The notes beneath the pieces are model-generated. The model saw only the letters and a list, made by a program, of their open reading frames with translations, was not told where the DNA came from and ran no database searches. Both the position numbers and the translations under genes were made by a program. DNA of 64,000 bases, taken from Streptomyces sp. CC208A. Its GTDB lineage: Bacteria; Actinomycetota; Actinomycetes; Streptomycetales; Streptomycetaceae. Below are positions 8,531 through 17,817 of this stretch, piece by piece. Each line of letters starts with the position of its first letter. Positions within the stretch are counted from its first letter, which is position 1. The stretch covers positions 1 through 64,000 of the forward strand of contig NZ_JASCXN010000038.1 in NCBI RefSeq assembly GCF_030010625.1. Direction: 5' to 3'.

Positions 8531-9427
8531 GTGCGTACCGACATCTTTGCCCGGCTGGACCGGGAGCCGGTCCCGCCGAAGATAGAGGTCCCGCGGATGA
8601 CCCGGACGCGTCTCGCCCTCTTCGGCGGGACGTCGGCGTTCTACCTCCTCATCGTGGTGGCGGTACTGCTGTCCACCTGGCTGGTGACCCTCGACTGGAA
8701 GATCATGCTCTTCCGGCCCTATCAGCAGTGGCCGGAGCTGCACGCCTTCCTGGACTACTACGTCGTCCTCGGCCAGCGCGGTCCGACGGCGGTGATGGTG
8801 GCGGCCTGGCTGGGGTGGCGCTCCTGGCGCCAGCACACCCTGCGGCCGCTCCTCTCCCTCGGCGCGGCGCTGCTGCTCCTCAACGTCACCGTCGGGGCGG
8901 TGAAGCTCGGACTCGGCCGGCTCGGCCCCCACTACGCGACACAGATCGGCTCGGCCGAACTGTTCGCGGGCGGCGACATATTCCCCTCGGGTCACACCGC
9001 GAACGCGGTGGTGACCTGGGGCATCCTGGCCTACCTCGCCACCACCCCGCGGGCCCGGCGCTATCTGTCGGCGCTCTCCGCCGTGGTCGCGCTCGGCGTC
9101 GGCCTCACCACGGTCTACCTCGGGACGCACTGGCTGAGCGACGTACTGCTCGGCTGGGCCGCCGGCCTGCTGATCCTGCTCGCGCTGCCCTGGTGCGAGC
9201 CGGTCATCGCCGTGGTGGAGTCCTGGGTCCTGGACCGGCGGGACCGGATCAGGGAGCGGCTGCGGGCCCGGCGCCGGCTTGTGCCCTCGCTGCCGGTGGC
9301 GTCCGGCGGTCCCCGCCTCTTCCCGGCCCCCGCGGACCGGGAGGAGCCCGCGCGGGAGACCGTGGGTACGGCGGCGAGCCACGCCAGGCCCGCCCGGGGC
9401 AGGCCGTCGGACCGGCTCACCGCCTGA
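8531..9427 (+). CDS. PAP2-family membrane phosphatase
   Basis: The 298-residue membrane protein carries the three PAP2 phosphatase signature regions: KLGLGRLGP (a variant of KX6RP), PSGHT, and YLGTHWLSDVLLG with the catalytic His. About six membrane segments cover residues 30-240, followed by a basic, Pro/Ala-rich cytoplasmic tail. Family members hydrolyse lipid pyrophosphates such as undecaprenyl pyrophosphate or phosphatidic acid. I prefer the GTG at 8531, since the open frame upstream has no PAP2 character. It ends at a strong terminator. Confidence 0.85.
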   Translation: MRTDIFARLDREPVPPKIEVPRMTRTRLALFGGTSAFYLLIVVAVLLSTWLVTLDWKIMLFRPYQQWPELHAFLDYYVVLGQRGPTAVMVAAWLGWRSWRQHTLRPLLSLGAALLLLNVTVGAVKLGLGRLGPHYATQIGSAELFAGGDIFPSGHTANAVVTWGILAYLATTPRARRYLSALSAVVALGVGLTTVYLGTHWLSDVLLGWAAGLLILLALPWCEPVIAVVESWVLDRRDRIRERLRARRRLVPSLPVASGGPRLFPAPADREEPARETVGTAASHARPARGRPSDRLTA

Positions 9428-9447
9428 CCCGGCACACCCCCTCCGTA

Positions 9448-9486
9448 CGGGAAGGGCCCCGGCCGCACCGGCCGGGGCCCTTCCCG
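9448..9486. terminator. Bidirectional hairpin terminator
   Basis: A 17-bp perfect stem (left arm 9448-9464, right arm 9470-9486, loop GCACC) sits between the convergent PAP2 and I78 genes and can end both transcripts. Confidence 0.85.
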
Positions 9487-9496
9487 CTGTCCGCCG

Positions 9497-9712
9497 TCAG
9501 CCGATCCAGCAGCGGGTGACGGTGTCGTCCTCGACCTCGAAGTTGATCCGTCCGGTGACGTACTCCATGGTCACGATCGCACCGGGCGGAAGGGCTCTGA
9601 CGACGTGCCAGCCGCGTGTCCGGGCGAGCCGGGCGGCGCCGTCCGCGTCGAGGCCCACATAGGACTCGGGCGTGTCTCGGGGCGGTTCGGGGATGCGCGG
9701 GTGGGATGCCAT
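9497..9712 (-). CDS. I78-family peptidase inhibitor-like small protein
   Basis: The 71-residue protein has the I78 layout: a central domain with DGAARLARTRGW, a hydrophobic strand, and an ending strand VTGRINFEVEDDTVTRCWIG. Inhibitor I78 proteins are small, cytoplasmic or secreted inhibitors of subtilisin or trypsin-like proteases. No signal peptide is present. It could restrain a host protease, but target and role are inferred only. A single-gene unit, convergent with the PAP2 gene. Confidence 0.75.
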   Translation of the reverse strand: MASHPRIPEPPRDTPESYVGLDADGAARLARTRGWHVVRALPPGAIVTMEYVTGRINFEVEDDTVTRCWIG

Positions 9713-10005
9713 GGGGCCACGTTAGTCCCCTGCCGGTCACGCTTGCGTCACAACTTCCCGACAGCCGGCCGGGCCGCGGCGGCCCCGCCGGAAGGCCCGT
9801 TCCCGGCTGTTTCTCCGTCAATTCGAAAAAGCGGCCGGAGGTTCGTACGAACCGTTCGGGAAGGTATCGCGGTCGTCCGGAATTCCGGTCGGAAGGGGCC
9901 AAGCAGCGAAATGTACGGAAGTCCGCGCGCGGCTCCCGCACCCTTCCCCCACACCGTGTTTACGCTGACCGGACGCCGGAGAACGGAACACGGGCGGAGG
10001 CACCG

Positions 10006-11697
10006 ATGAGTACCGAGGTGGCGACCACGACGGCGGAATCGGGGCGGCAGCGGCACGGCCGGATCCTGGTCGGCTGGCTCACCACCACCGACCACAAGAA
10101 GATCGGTCACCTCTATCTGGCGACCTCGTTCCTCTTCTTCCTGTTCGCCGGTCTGCTGGCGATGGCGATGCGGGCCGAGCTGGCCCGGCCGGGGCTGCAG
10201 TTCCTCTCCAACGAGCAGTTCAACCAGGCGTTCACCCAGCACGGCACGATCATGCTGCTGCTCTTCGCCACCCCGACCTTCGCCGGCTTCGCCAACGAGC
10301 TGGTGCCGCTCCAGATCGGCGCGCCCGACGTGGCCTTCCCGCGCCTCAACATGTTCTCGTACTGGCTGTTCCTCCTCGGCGGGCTGATGGTGGTCGGCTC
10401 CTTCCTCACCCCGAGCGGACCGCCCGACTTCGGCTGGACCGCCTACGCCCCGCTGAACAGCGCGGAGCGCTCCCCCGGCGTCGGCGCCGACCTGTGGATC
10501 ATGGGGCTCGCGCTCTCCGGCTTCGGCACGATCCTCACCTCGGTGAACTTCCTCGCCACCATCATCGGGATGCGGGCGCCGGGCATGACCATGTTCCGGA
10601 TGCCGATCTTCACCTGGAACGTGCTCTTCACCGCGATCCTGGTGCTCATCGCCTTCCCCGTCCTCGCGGCGGCGCTGCTCGCCCTGGAGGCCGACCGGCG
10701 GTTCGGGGCGCTGACCTTCGCCCCCGGCAACGGCGGGGCGCTGCTCTGGCAGCACCTCTTCTGGTTCTTCGGCCACCCCGAGGTCTACATCATCGCCCTG
10801 CCGTTCTTCGGCATCGTCAGCGAGATCCTCCCGGTCTTCGCCCGGAAGCCGATCTTCGGGTACGGGGGCCTGATCGCCGCCACCATGGCGATCACCGGTC
10901 TGTCGGTGGTGGTCTGGGCGCACCACATGTTCGCGACCGGGGCGGTACTGCTGCCGTTCTTCTCCTTCCTCTCCTTCCTCATCGCGGTGCCGACCGGGGT
11001 GAAGTTCTTCAACTGGACGGGGACCATGCTGCGGGGCTCGCTCTCCTTCGAGACCCCGATGCTGTGGGCGACCGGCTTCCTGGTGTCCTTCGTCTTCGGC
11101 GGCCTGACCGGGGTGATCCTGGCCTCGCCGCCGATGGACTTCCAGGTGACCGACTCGTACTTCGTCGTCGCCCACTTCCACTACACGGTCTTCGGCACGG
11201 TCGTCTTCGCGACCTTCGCCGGCTTCCACTTCTGGTGGCCGAAGTTCACCGGCCGGATGCTCGACGAACGGCTCGGGAAGATGCACTTCTGGACCCTCTT
11301 CGCCGGCTTCCACCTCACCTTCCTCGTCCAGCACTGGCTGGGCGCGGAGGGGATGCCCCGGCGGTACGCCGACTACCTGGCCGCGGACGGCTTCACGGCG
11401 CTCAACACGGTGTCGACGATCGGCGCCTTCCTGCTCGGGATCTCCACCCTGCCGTTCCTCTACAACGTGTGGCGGACCTGGCGGTACGCGCCGAAGGTGG
11501 AGACCGACGACCCGTGGGGCTTCGGCCGGTCCCTGGAGTGGGCCACCTCCTGCCCGCCGCCCCGGCACAACTTCCTGGAGGTGCCCCGGATCCGCTCCGA
11601 GTCCCCCGCCTTCGACCTGCACCACCCGGAGTTCGCCGACTACGAGCGGATGCGGCTCACGAGCCCGCCGCCGTCCCCGCCGGCCCGGGGCCGGTAG
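10006..11697 (+). CDS. ctaD: Cytochrome c oxidase subunit I (stand-alone ctaD paralog)
   Basis: The 563-residue protein is a complete heme-copper oxidase subunit I with 12 membrane segments. Visible residues include His79 (TQHGTIM, low-spin heme), Asp108 (D channel), His257-Pro-Glu259-Val-Tyr261 (CuB and cross-linked Tyr), His306/His307 (CuB), Lys333 (K channel) and His390/His392 (the two hemes). It reduces O2 while pumping protons in the membrane. No subunit II, III or assembly gene is adjacent, so it must borrow partners encoded elsewhere. The ATG has GGAGG five bases upstream; the frame is open further upstream but lacks homology. Confidence 0.92.
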   Translation: MSTEVATTTAESGRQRHGRILVGWLTTTDHKKIGHLYLATSFLFFLFAGLLAMAMRAELARPGLQFLSNEQFNQAFTQHGTIMLLLFATPTFAGFANELVPLQIGAPDVAFPRLNMFSYWLFLLGGLMVVGSFLTPSGPPDFGWTAYAPLNSAERSPGVGADLWIMGLALSGFGTILTSVNFLATIIGMRAPGMTMFRMPIFTWNVLFTAILVLIAFPVLAAALLALEADRRFGALTFAPGNGGALLWQHLFWFFGHPEVYIIALPFFGIVSEILPVFARKPIFGYGGLIAATMAITGLSVVVWAHHMFATGAVLLPFFSFLSFLIAVPTGVKFFNWTGTMLRGSLSFETPMLWATGFLVSFVFGGLTGVILASPPMDFQVTDSYFVVAHFHYTVFGTVVFATFAGFHFWWPKFTGRMLDERLGKMHFWTLFAGFHLTFLVQHWLGAEGMPRRYADYLAADGFTALNTVSTIGAFLLGISTLPFLYNVWRTWRYAPKVETDDPWGFGRSLEWATSCPPPRHNFLEVPRIRSESPAFDLHHPEFADYERMRLTSPPPSPPARGR

Positions 11698-11721
11698 GTC
11701 GGGCGGCCGGGCCCGAGGGCG

Positions 11722-13005
11722 TCAGCGCAGGCCGAGGCGGCGCAGGGTGCGGCCCGCCGCGGCCTTGGCGGTGTAGGCGGCGTCGACGGCGCGGCCCGTC
11801 CAGGCGTGGCGTGCGGCGGCGCCGGGCGAGTGGGCGCGGCGGCCCGTGCGGCGGTCGAGGAGCGCGGTCCACAGCTCCTCGTGGCGGGCGGCGATCCGCG
11901 CGGGGTCGAAGCGTTCCGCCGCCGCGAGGGCCGCCCGGCCCGCCTTCGCCCGCAGCTCCTCGTCGGCCATCAGCTCGCCGAGCGCGCGGGCGACCGCGCC
12001 GGGGTCGCCGACGGGCACGAGCCGTCCGTCCACCCCGTCCTCGACGATCTCGCGCGGCCCGTGCGGGCAGTCCGCGGCGACCACCGGGAGGCCGCACCGC
12101 ATCGCCTCCACGACGGTCATCCCGAAGGCCTCGCGCTCGGAGGTCATCGCCGCGATGGAGCCCTTCGCCCACTCCGGTTCCATCGGCTGGACCTGGCCCA
12201 TCAGCCGTACCCGTCCGCCGAGTCCCCGTGCCTCGATCTGCCGGGACAGCGCGCCCCGCAGGTCCTGCGCGGCGTCGCCGCTGCCGTAGATCCGCAGGGT
12301 CCAGTCCGGGTGGTCGGCGGCCAGTTCGGCGAAGGCGTCGACGAGGACGTCGTACCGCTTGACCCGGGTGAGCCGGCCGGCCGCGACGATCACCCGGGCG
12401 GACGGGTCGGCGGGCGGGACGGACGGCGCTGGCACGCCGTTGGGGACGGCCTCGACGCGGACCGCGGCGGGCAGGCCGAGCTTCCGGTAGGCGCGGGCGT
12501 CGGCCTCGGTGACGGTGGTGACGAGGTCGAGGAGCCCGTACTCGTGGGCGATGTCCCGGCGCAGCCGGTAGCTGTGCCCGTCCAGGATCAGGTGCTCCTG
12601 GGCGACGAGGACGGGGCCGGGCCTGGCCTGCCGGGCCAGCTGGACGTTGAGCCCCGGCCGGGTGGCGACGAGGACGTCGGCCTCCACCCCGCGCAGGTGG
12701 TCCCCGATCCGCGCGTCGGTCAGCGCGCTGTACTGCTTCCAGCGCCCGTCGCCGCGCGGGAAGACGCGGGCGGGGCGGTGGAAGTCGGGGTGGTCGCCGT
12801 CGTACCCCGGTCCGTCCTTCCGCAGGTCGACGAGGTGACGGAGAGTCACCCCCGACGGGAGGCCGAGGCGGGGCCGGTCACGGTGGCGGAAGACCGAGAC
12901 GATCTCCACCTCGTGACGTTCCGCCAGTTGTTCGGCGAGGGTGAAGGTGGTCCGGATGGTGCCGCCGTAGTGATAGCCGTTGTGGAGCAGGAAGGAGATG
13001 CGCAT
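11722..13005 (-). CDS. Glycosyltransferase family 4 (GT-B)
   Basis: The 427-residue protein has a Rossmann-like acceptor half with LLHNGYHYGGTIRTTFTLAE at its start. The donor half has the AAGRLTRVKRYDVLVDAFAEL motif and the GT4 EX7E region EREAFGMTVVEAM, which holds the nucleotide sugar. Such enzymes build polysaccharides, glycolipids or teichoic-type polymers at the cytoplasmic face. The last 50 or so residues are basic and may touch the membrane or acceptor. It stands alone and its acceptor cannot be inferred from neighbours. Confidence 0.85.
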   Translation of the reverse strand: MRISFLLHNGYHYGGTIRTTFTLAEQLAERHEVEIVSVFRHRDRPRLGLPSGVTLRHLVDLRKDGPGYDGDHPDFHRPARVFPRGDGRWKQYSALTDARIGDHLRGVEADVLVATRPGLNVQLARQARPGPVLVAQEHLILDGHSYRLRRDIAHEYGLLDLVTTVTEADARAYRKLGLPAAVRVEAVPNGVPAPSVPPADPSARVIVAAGRLTRVKRYDVLVDAFAELAADHPDWTLRIYGSGDAAQDLRGALSRQIEARGLGGRVRLMGQVQPMEPEWAKGSIAAMTSEREAFGMTVVEAMRCGLPVVAADCPHGPREIVEDGVDGRLVPVGDPGAVARALGELMADEELRAKAGRAALAAAERFDPARIAARHEELWTALLDRRTGRRAHSPGAAARHAWTGRAVDAAYTAKAAAGRTLRRLGLR

Positions 13006-13069
13006 CTGCCGGTTCCCCCCGGTCAGTTGGTCGGTCCTGGCGACTGTACTGCTCCAGCGGCCCTCTTCC

Positions 13070-14243
13070 TCACGGCCGGTAACCGAGCTGGGGGACGGTG
13101 GCGCAGTTCCGCGTCATCTCGCCCTGGCTCACCCAGCCCCGCCCGTCCTGCCAGCGGGCCACGGAGAGGCAGGTCTCGCGGGTGGCGGGCGGCCGGTCCA
13201 GGTGCTCGAAGCGGACGGGGAGCAGCAATCCCCGGGCGGTGTACGGCTCCGGGCGGTTCAGGTACGCCTCGACACACTCCCGGGTGAGTCCGTCCCCGTC
13301 GGGGCGGTCGAGGCAGGAGCGGGCCGCGTCGGTGAACCACAGGGCCGCCGCCCAGCCCTCCAGCTTCCACTGGGAGTCGGCCCGCTCCCCCATCGCGGCC
13401 CGGAAGGCACGGACCTCCGGGTGGTCCGTGTCCTGGAAGTTGCGGCTCGACCCGGTCACCCAGAGGGAGGCGCGGCAGCCCGGCGCGCGGGCGTAGTCGC
13501 GGGCCACGGCGGAGGACCAGTTCTGCACGTTCGTCACCTTGGCGGTGACACGGACGCCGAGCTGCTCCATCGCCTCGCACAGCCGGACGTTGCCGTGCGC
13601 GTCCAGCGCGTCGAAGAGGAGGTCGACCCGGCGTGCGCGCAGATCGGCGGCGACGGCCCGGAAGTCGGGCAGGACGAAGTCGACCTGTTCGGTCACGACC
13701 CGGTAGCCCTCGGCGCGCAGCCCCTGGGCGACGAGCCGGGCGTAGGCGGCGGAGGCGGCCTGGTTGTACGAGACGACGGCGGCGGTCCTGGCCCCCTGCT
13801 CGCGCTTGAACCAGCGGTAGACCTCGGTCCCGCCGTACAGGGTGCCGTCCCAGCCGGGCGGTGGTGGCGACCAGGGCGAAGACCTTCCGTTCGTCGAGGA
13901 GCCGGTGGACGCAGGCGGTGTTGCCGACGCCGCTGCCGCCGTCGTCGCAGGTCTCGACCTCGATCCGGCGCCCGTCGAGGCCCCCGGCGGCGTTCAGGGC
14001 GTCGAAGAAGGCGAGGGCGCCGTCGCGCGGCCCGGTGAGGGCCCGGCCGCCGACGGGGCTGGTGGCGCTGGTGATGATGCCGACGCGGAGCGGCTCACCG
14101 CCGGAGGGGTGGGCGGTGGGCCGCGTCTCGAAGGCGCTCTCCGGGAGCCGGCTGCCGCAGCCCGCGAGGAGGGCGAGGAGGAGGGCGAGCAGCAGGGCCG
14201 GGAGGCGCGCCGCGACCGCCTCAGCAGCCTTCGACGGTGACAC
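13070..14243 (-). pseudogene. ABC transporter substrate-binding protein (branched-chain amino acid type), internally deleted and frameshifted
   Basis: The N-terminal part (start GTG about 14243) reads as a lipoprotein with lipobox LLAGC and a periplasmic-binding domain (VGIITSATSPVGG ... ACVHRLLDERKVFALVATT). Just after the ALVATT segment, near 13860, the reading frame becomes Arg/Pro-rich nonsense. The family sequence resumes in another frame as PGWDGTLYGGTEVYRWFKRE and continues to a normal C-terminus ending at 13070. From memory of the family, about 60 residues are also missing at the junction, so a deletion with frame loss is likely. It lies beside the Liv-like permease/ATPase genes it should serve. 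Confidence 0.75.
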
Positions 14244-14760
14244 CGCTGAGCTTCACCAGGCCGCACAGGGTCTTCTCGGAGACCTTCCAGGTGTCGTCCT
14301 GGAGGACCGAGGTGCCAGAGGAGTCGGGCAGTACCGGGTTGCCGCCGACCAGCAGGTCGTAGGTCACGTCGGCGCCGCTCGCGGAGGTGAACTCGATGCC
14401 GGTGACCTTGGCGGTGCTCGCCGCGGCCTGGGGGTTGTTGGCGAAGGCGGCGAGGACGTCCTGCATCTCCTCGCCGTTCTCCACCAGCTTCACCCGTTCG
14501 GCGGGCGGGGTGTCGGCGGAGAAGAACGCCTCCCAGTTCCGGGTGATCTCCGCCCGGGCGGCGGCCGGGTCGTCCGGTTCCTCGGCGGCCGGGGGCTGGG
14601 CCGTCGTGGGGGGCGGCGGGACGGAGGTGACCTGGTTGCCGGTCGCGGGCTCGTCGTCCGAGCAGGCCGCGAGGGGTGGGGCGAGGAGCAGCACCGCGGC
14701 GGCCGCGAAGGCGGTCGTGCGTCGCTTGAGGAGCTGTCTGAGAACCATCTGGCTCACCAC
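14221..14760 (-). CDS. Secreted lipoprotein resembling Mtb12 C-terminal domain
   Basis: The protein of up to 179 residues has a lipobox (LAPPLAAC), a Pro/Thr linker, then a domain of about 110 residues starting EITRNWEAFFS with VKLVENGEEM and a terminal CGLVKL segment. This layout resembles the low-molecular-weight antigen Mtb12 family of actinobacterial envelope lipoproteins, whose function is unclear. Two GTG codons and an ATG at 14748 are possible starts; GGTGAG just before the ATG favours 14748. Its end overlaps the start of the broken binding-protein gene by 23 bp, so both were probably co-translated. Confidence 0.7.
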   Translation of the reverse strand: MVSQMVLRQLLKRRTTAFAAAAVLLLAPPLAACSDDEPATGNQVTSVPPPPTTAQPPAAEEPDDPAAARAEITRNWEAFFSADTPPAERVKLVENGEEMQDVLAAFANNPQAAASTAKVTGIEFTSASGADVTYDLLVGGNPVLPDSSGTSVLQDDTWKVSEKTLCGLVKLSGVTVEGC

Positions 14761-14884
14761 CGGATGTCCGTGCGGGCCGTTGCGGCCTTGACGGTTCCAG
14801 GGTGGGCCGATACGGGGCAGACCGCAAGAATGCGGGGCATAGTCGAGGAAAGGACCAGAAGGAGTGTGGCGAGGGAGGCTGCTC

Positions 14885-15298
14885 GTGCCGATGGCGCGGC
14901 TCCTGTGGCGGGGCGGCCTGGTGGCGGCCGCCGGGGGCGCGCTGCTGTGCGTCCTCGGCTGGTACGGGATCTCCGGCGAGCGTTTCGCCGAGCGCCAGCT
15001 GCCCTACCTGGCCTCGTGCACGGTGCCGGGGGCGGCGCTGATCGTGGCGGGCGCGGTACTGCTCGCGGCGGCGGCCCGCACCGACACCCCGGGCCCGGAA
15101 CCAGCAGCCCCGGACACGGAGGAGGAGACCGGCGGTCCTCCCCCGCCCTCCTCCGACGACCCGCCGCTGCGCGTCCCCGGCGGGACGCTGGCGCACCGCC
15201 CGGACTGCCCGCTGGTCGCGGACCGGCCGGACGCGGTGCCGGCGGCCGGGGACGCGGAGCTCGCGCCCTGCCCGGTGTGTGAGCCGTGGCCTCCCTGA
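14885..15298 (+). CDS. Small two-TM protein with a C-terminal His/Cys motif
   Basis: I do not recognise the family. The 137-residue protein (GTG at 14885, preceded by GGGAGG; an earlier GTG at 14864 is possible) has two membrane segments near residues 8-27 and 44-62. An acidic, Pro-rich linker follows, then a tail with HRPDCPLVADRPD and, about 20 residues later, PCPVC. The spacing suggests a metal site in the cytoplasm. Its last 13 bases overlap the start of the Liv fusion gene, so the two are co-translated and it may belong to that transporter. Confidence 0.6.
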   Translation: MPMARLLWRGGLVAAAGGALLCVLGWYGISGERFAERQLPYLASCTVPGAALIVAGAVLLAAAARTDTPGPEPAAPDTEEETGGPPPPSSDDPPLRVPGGTLAHRPDCPLVADRPDAVPAAGDAELAPCPVCEPWPP

Positions 15299-17817
15299 CG
15301 TACGAGCTGACGCTGGCCGGCCTCGCGATCGGCAGCGCGGCGGCGCTCACCGGCATCGGCCTGATCGTCACCCACCGGGCGACCGGGGTGCTGAACCTGG
15401 CGCACGGCGCGGTCGCCATGGTCTGCGCGTACGTGCTCCGTCAGCTGGCGGTCGTGTGGGGGTGGCCGCTGTGGCCGGCCGCCCTGGTCACGCTGCTCCT
15501 GGTGGCACCGGGGATCGGCCTCCTCCTCGACCGGGCCGTCTTCCGTCCCCTGGCCCGCGCCGGCGCCGAGCAGGGCCGCACCCTGGTCGCCTCCATCGGC
15601 GTCTTCGTCCTCCTCGTCGGCGGGGCGGTGCTGCTGTGGGGCGGCGGGGCGCGGAACGACGCGCCGGCGCTGCTCGGCCGCGACCCGTGGGCGCAGCTCA
15701 CGACGGTGGTGGCGGTGGCCTGCGCGGTGACGGCGGTGACCCGCTGGACCCGCTTCGGCCGGGAGCTGCGGGCGGTGGTCGACAACCGGCCGCTCGCGGT
15801 CCTCTCCGGGGTGGACGCGGACCGGATCGCGGCGGCGGGCTGGGCGTTCGGCGCGTTCACGGCCGGCCTGACGGGCGTGCTGCTCGCCCCGTACGTCCGG
15901 CTCGACCCGTACGGGCTGCCGCTGCTCGTCCTTGAGGTGATGGCGGTCGCGGTGATCGCCCGGATGCGGTCGCTGCCGGTGGCGATCGGCGCGGCGCTGC
16001 TCATCGGGGCGGCCCAGGCCCAGCTGACCCGGCTCCACCCGGAGGGCTGGGCGGAGCCGCTGGTGCGGGCGGTGGGGGCGAACCTGTTCGTGGTGGCGCT
16101 GCTCGTCGCGGCCCTGGTCCTGCCGGGCATCGGCGGCAAGGGCCGCGACGCGCTGCCGCCGGCGCCCCGCGGCGGCCGCACGCCGCCGTCCGTCTGGCCG
16201 GTCGCCGCGCTGTGCTTCCTGCTCCCCCTCGCCCTCGCGGGCCCGGACCTGCGCACGGCGGTGCAGGTCCCGGCGCTTGCGATCGTCCTGCTGTCGCTGG
16301 TCGTGGTGACGGGCCGGACGGGGCAGCTCGCACTGGGCCAGGCGGCGTACGCGGGTCTCGGCGCCCTCTTCACGCTCCTGCTCGCGGCGGCCGGCCTGCC
16401 CGAGCTCCTGGCCCTGGCGCTCGCGGTGCCGCTGACCGGCGTGGCGGGCCTGCTGACCGCCGGTCCCGCGATCCGCCGCCACGGGCTCGCCCTGGCGCTC
16501 GCCACGCTCGCGGTGGGCGTGGCGGTGAGCCGCTTCGTCCTCGACCAGCCGTACGCGACGGCGGGGCTTCCGCCCCCGGACCGCCCGGCGGGCTTCGCCG
16601 ACGACCGCGCCTACTACCTCCTGGAGCTGGCCCTCCTCGCCGCCGCGCTCCTCCTGGTCGCGGCCCTCCGGCGGGGCCGCACCGGCCGGGCGCTGGCCGC
16701 GCTCCGCGACCACGAGGCGGGCGCGGAGGCGGCCGGCATCGGCGCGAGCACCCACAAACTGCTCGCCTTCGGCCTGGGCGCGGCCCTGGCGGCCCTGGGC
16801 GGCGGCCTGCTCACGATGGGCGTCCACGCCTTCGACCCGGCCGCCTTCGACCCCGTACGCGGCCTCCTCTGGTTCGCCGCGGTGGTGACGCTCGGCGCGG
16901 ACAACCTCCTCACCCCCCTCCTGGCGGCCCCCCTCCTCCTGGCCCTGGACACGGCGGGCCCGGCCGGCGTGGCGGCGGTGGTCCTGGGCGTCCTGGCCAC
17001 CCGCACCCACCTCCCGCCCCTGACCTCCTTCCTCACCGCTCCCCTCACCCCCCTCGTCTCCCGCGCCTCCCGCGCCTCGCCCGGCCGCCCGCCCCCGGCC
17101 GCGGGGAGGTCCGCGCCGGTCCCGCCCCTCGCGGCCCCCCTCCGCCCGCCGCCCGGCGACCGGGCCGCCCGGCTCCGGGCGGAGGGCCTGTGGTTCACGC
17201 ACCGCGGCGGGGTGACGGCCCTGAGGGACGTCGGTCTCGCGCTGCCGACCGCCCAGGTCACCGCGCTCGTCGGGCCGAACGGGGCGGGGAAGAGCACGCT
17301 CTTCGACTGTCTGGCCGGTGCGGCGCGGCCCCGCCGCGGCCGGGTCGTCCTGGACGGCGAGGACATCACCCGCCGGCCCGCCCACGTCCGGGCCCGGCTG
17401 GGGATCGCCCGGACGTTCCAGCGGCTCGCCGTCTTCCCGTCCCTCTCCGTGGAGGAGAACGTACGGGTGGGCGCCGAGCACGGCCACCGCCGGAAGTCCC
17501 CGGACGCCGCCACCGAGCGGGCGCTGCTCCTGACCGGCCTCGCCGGACCCGTACGGCACCGGGCCGCCGCGGGCCTTCCGACCGGGACGCTGCGCCGGGT
17601 CGAGCTGGCCCGGGCGCTCGCGGGCCGGCCGCACACGCTCCTCCTGGACGAGCCGGCGGCGGGCCTGGACGCGGCGGAGGCGGCGGCCCTGTCCCGGCTG
17701 CTCGCCGCGCTCGCCGCCGACGGCCTGACGGTCCTGGTGGTCGAGCACGACCCGGACCTCGTCGCCGGCATCGCCCGTACCGTCCACACCATGGAGGGGG
17801 GCGGGCTCCGGTCATGA
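15286..17817 (+). CDS. Fused ABC importer: LivH-like permease + LivM-like permease + LivG-like ATPase
   Basis: One 843-residue chain joins three parts that are normally separate. A LivH-type permease (about 1-290, with HRATGVLNLAHGA) is followed by a LivM-type permease (about 300-590, with GRTGQLALGQAAYAG). After a Pro/Arg/Ala linker comes a LivG-type ATPase (about 620-843). The ATPase has Walker A GPNGAGKST, Walker B LLLDEPAAGLD and switch His VVEHD; its signature LPTGTLRRVELARAL departs from LSxGxxRR. The expected role is import of branched-chain amino acids or related small molecules. It starts at the GTG at 15286 inside the upstream gene and overlaps LivF by ATGA. Confidence 0.88.
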   Translation: MASLTYELTLAGLAIGSAAALTGIGLIVTHRATGVLNLAHGAVAMVCAYVLRQLAVVWGWPLWPAALVTLLLVAPGIGLLLDRAVFRPLARAGAEQGRTLVASIGVFVLLVGGAVLLWGGGARNDAPALLGRDPWAQLTTVVAVACAVTAVTRWTRFGRELRAVVDNRPLAVLSGVDADRIAAAGWAFGAFTAGLTGVLLAPYVRLDPYGLPLLVLEVMAVAVIARMRSLPVAIGAALLIGAAQAQLTRLHPEGWAEPLVRAVGANLFVVALLVAALVLPGIGGKGRDALPPAPRGGRTPPSVWPVAALCFLLPLALAGPDLRTAVQVPALAIVLLSLVVVTGRTGQLALGQAAYAGLGALFTLLLAAAGLPELLALALAVPLTGVAGLLTAGPAIRRHGLALALATLAVGVAVSRFVLDQPYATAGLPPPDRPAGFADDRAYYLLELALLAAALLLVAALRRGRTGRALAALRDHEAGAEAAGIGASTHKLLAFGLGAALAALGGGLLTMGVHAFDPAAFDPVRGLLWFAAVVTLGADNLLTPLLAAPLLLALDTAGPAGVAAVVLGVLATRTHLPPLTSFLTAPLTPLVSRASRASPGRPPPAAGRSAPVPPLAAPLRPPPGDRAARLRAEGLWFTHRGGVTALRDVGLALPTAQVTALVGPNGAGKSTLFDCLAGAARPRRGRVVLDGEDITRRPAHVRARLGIARTFQRLAVFPSLSVEENVRVGAEHGHRRKSPDAATERALLLTGLAGPVRHRAAAGLPTGTLRRVELARALAGRPHTLLLDEPAAGLDAAEAAALSRLLAALAADGLTVLVVEHDPDLVAGIARTVHTMEGGGLRS

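Noticed and set aside
15004..17787. Minus-strand open frame of about 927 codons opposite the Liv-type fusion
   Set aside because: Composition is Arg/Gly/Glu/Gln noise typical of antisense shadows; the plus strand encodes clear ABC domains.
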